Of a DNA stretch of 6,643 bases, positions 5,579 to 6,643 are shown piece after piece. This DNA comes from Desulfobacteraceae bacterium. Lineage in GTDB: Bacteria; Desulfobacterota; Desulfobacteria; Desulfobacterales; Desulfobacteraceae. Location of the stretch: the NCBI GenBank assembly GCA_024225895.1, contig JAAEMC010000738.1, positions 1 through 6,643 on the forward strand, read 5' to 3'. The notes under the pieces are model-generated. The model did not search any database and was not told where the DNA came from. It was given only the letters and a program-made list of their open reading frames with translations. The position numbers and the translations under genes were made by a program. Positions within the stretch are counted from its first letter, which is position 1, and the number at the start of each line of letters is the position of its first letter.

Positions 5579-6643
5579 CTATTTTGGCGGTTGCGGACGG
5601 GGCAAAAATCCATAGGTCTGCCAGAGCTTGTATTCTGCCCGAAACGCGCTGACATCATCCCATACTTTTTTAAAGAAGTCATCTGCTCCGGCCTGTTCCT
5701 TGGCAACTTCCTCCCATGCAGATTTGAATTTGCCCAGCATCTCATCAGACCAGTACATATTATTTACGCCGCGGTTTTCGACATTCTCTTTCATGGCTTT
5801 TGCCTGGATCGCTTCAGTGTAGGCAAAAGCGTCACATGTGGCTGCCTTGCAGAGCATTTCAACGACCATTCTCTGCTGGTCTGTCATGGAGTTCCAGACA
5901 TCCTTGTTGATCAGCAGTTCAAATACGGTTGCCTGCTGATGCCAGCCGGGAAAATAGTTATACTTGGCGATTTTGTAGAATCCCAGACGTTCGTCAATGG
6001 CGGGCATTGAAAATTCAGTGGCTTCAATCGCCTTTTTTTCCAGTGCCGGAAAAATTTCACCGCCCGGCAGAAGGCTGACAGATGTACCTAATTTCTGCAT
6101 GGCCTGGCCACCGAGTCCGAAAAATCTCATGGGCAGTCCCTTCAAATCATCTACACTCTTGATCTCTTTGGTGAACCAGCCGGATGTCTCCGGGGCAATA
6201 ATGCCGCAGACCAGGACTTTTACATTATACCCGTGGCTGTCATACATTTCCTGGTAGAGCTTCATGCCATTTCCATAGTAGAGCCAGGCCAGCATTTCAC
6301 CGGCTTCCGGGCCAAAGGGAATAGCGGAGAAAATGGGGGATGCCGGGATTTTGCCTGCCCAGTATCCGGCAGTTGAATAACCGGCATTGATCTTACCCTT
6401 TGCCACAGAATCTAAAATTTCAAAGGGGGCAACCAGTTTTCCGGGCTCGTAAACCTGCATTTTTAAGGTGCCGTTGCTGGCGGTCTCGATTCTTTCCGCT
6501 ATCCAGGGCATGGTGGTGCCAAGTCCCGGAAGCGCCGTGGAAAAACAGATCGGCACTTTTAAAAGTACTGTTTTAGCTTTTTCCACCGCCTCTTCTTTTT
6601 TTTCCTGCTGCCCGCATCCAACAACCAGCAAAAGAAAGACTAA
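5579..6643 (-). CDS. dctP: TRAP transporter solute-binding lipoprotein DctP (5' truncated by window edge)
   Basis: At least 354 codons of a periplasmic receptor that captures the substrate and delivers it to DctQM. The frame is open to the right edge and begins inside a hydrophobic signal sequence (Leu-Val-Phe-Leu-Leu-Leu-Val-Val-Gly-Cys). Val-Val-Gly-Cys is a lipobox, so the mature protein should start at the Cys encoded at 6616-6614 with a lipid anchor, followed by a charged linker. The TTG at 6631 is therefore internal, not the start. Numbered from that TTG codon, the DctP fold shows Gly-Leu-Pro-Met-Arg (165-169; Arg169 is probably the conserved carboxylate-binding arginine), Leu-Pro-Gly-Gly-Glu-Ile-Phe-Pro-Ala-Leu (188-197), Glu206-Phe207 in the ligand region, and Tyr-Phe-Pro-Gly-Trp-His (226-231). 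These resemble the TakP/FcbT1 branch (keto acids, lactate, aromatic acids). It is the first TRAP gene and the first cluster gene seen here. Confidence 0.93.
   Translation of the reverse strand, partial: LVFLLLVVGCGQQEKKEEAVEKAKTVLLKVPICFSTALPGLGTTMPWIAERIETASNGTLKMQVYEPGKLVAPFEILDSVAKGKINAGYSTAGYWAGKIPASPIFSAIPFGPEAGEMLAWLYYGNGMKLYQEMYDSHGYNVKVLVCGIIAPETSGWFTKEIKSVDDLKGLPMRFFGLGGQAMQKLGTSVSLLPGGEIFPALEKKAIEATEFSMPAIDERLGFYKIAKYNYFPGWHQQATVFELLINKDVWNSMTDQQRMVVEMLCKAATCDAFAYTEAIQAKAMKENVENRGVNNMYWSDEMLGKFKSAWEEVAKEQAGADDFFKKVWDDVSAFRAEYKLWQTYGFLPRPQPPK
6614..6643 (-). other. Lipoprotein signal sequence (partial) with lipobox
   Basis: Ten codons read Leu-Val-Phe-Leu-Leu-Leu-Val-Val-Gly-Cys, a hydrophobic core ending in a lipobox. 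The basic n-region is beyond the window. Residues +2 and +3 after the Cys are Gly-Gln, so no Asp inner-membrane retention signal of the Escherichia coli type is present; whether that rule applies in this organism is unknown. Confidence 0.8.

Noticed and set aside
5591..6010. 139-codon + strand open frame opposite dctP
   Set aside because: Antisense to the well-supported receptor and not like any family I recognise.
6629..6631. TTG as the start of dctP
   Set aside because: The frame continues to the window edge with hydrophobic signal-sequence residues, so the true start is off the window.

Overview
The window looks like a piece of a chromosome from an anaerobic Desulfobacterota (deltaproteobacterial sulfate reducer, Desulfobacteraceae-like). 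This rests on the gene content: a LutB-LutA (LldF-LldE) fusion beside LutC/LldG, of the kind known from Desulfovibrio lactate-oxidation loci, and protein sequences of deltaproteobacterial character. It is an inference from protein families, not a database match.

Layout. The left 0.85 kb is on the + strand. It holds the 3' part of a metallo-beta-lactamase-fold hydrolase (YycJ/WalJ-like, start lies off the window), then a short C-terminal remnant of an NfsB-type nitroreductase whose N-terminal half is missing. The remaining 5.8 kb is one minus-strand gene cluster, read right to left. A TRAP solute-binding lipoprotein (dctP, 5' end off the window) is followed by the small permease (dctQ), the large permease (dctM), lutC and a 718-residue lutB-lutA fusion. 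Gaps between the last four genes are 3, 15 and 3 bases, so they almost certainly form one operon. The only longer gap, dctP to dctQ, contains a clean 9-bp hairpin that probably lets dctP be expressed above the membrane subunits. The + and - genes converge with zero spacing at 848/849, and no clear terminator is visible there.

How the genes work together. LutA, LutB and LutC together form the iron-sulfur/LUD system that oxidises L-lactate to pyruvate in Bacillus and Shewanella (LldEFG). The TRAP receptor resembles the branch that includes the alpha-keto-acid receptor TakP and a lactate-binding Thermus receptor. The simplest reading is a transport-and-oxidation module: high-affinity sodium-driven uptake of lactate or a similar 2-hydroxy acid, then cytoplasmic oxidation by LutC plus the LutBA fusion. 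The substrate is inferred from context. No regulator, LldP permease or flavin lactate dehydrogenase is present in the window, and the operon promoter is beyond the right edge.

I found no RNA gene, CRISPR array, insertion sequence or phage gene. The parts are all recognisable families. The less ordinary points are the lut-TRAP combination, the fused LutBA, the lipid-anchored receptor, the intercistronic hairpin and the decayed nitroreductase.
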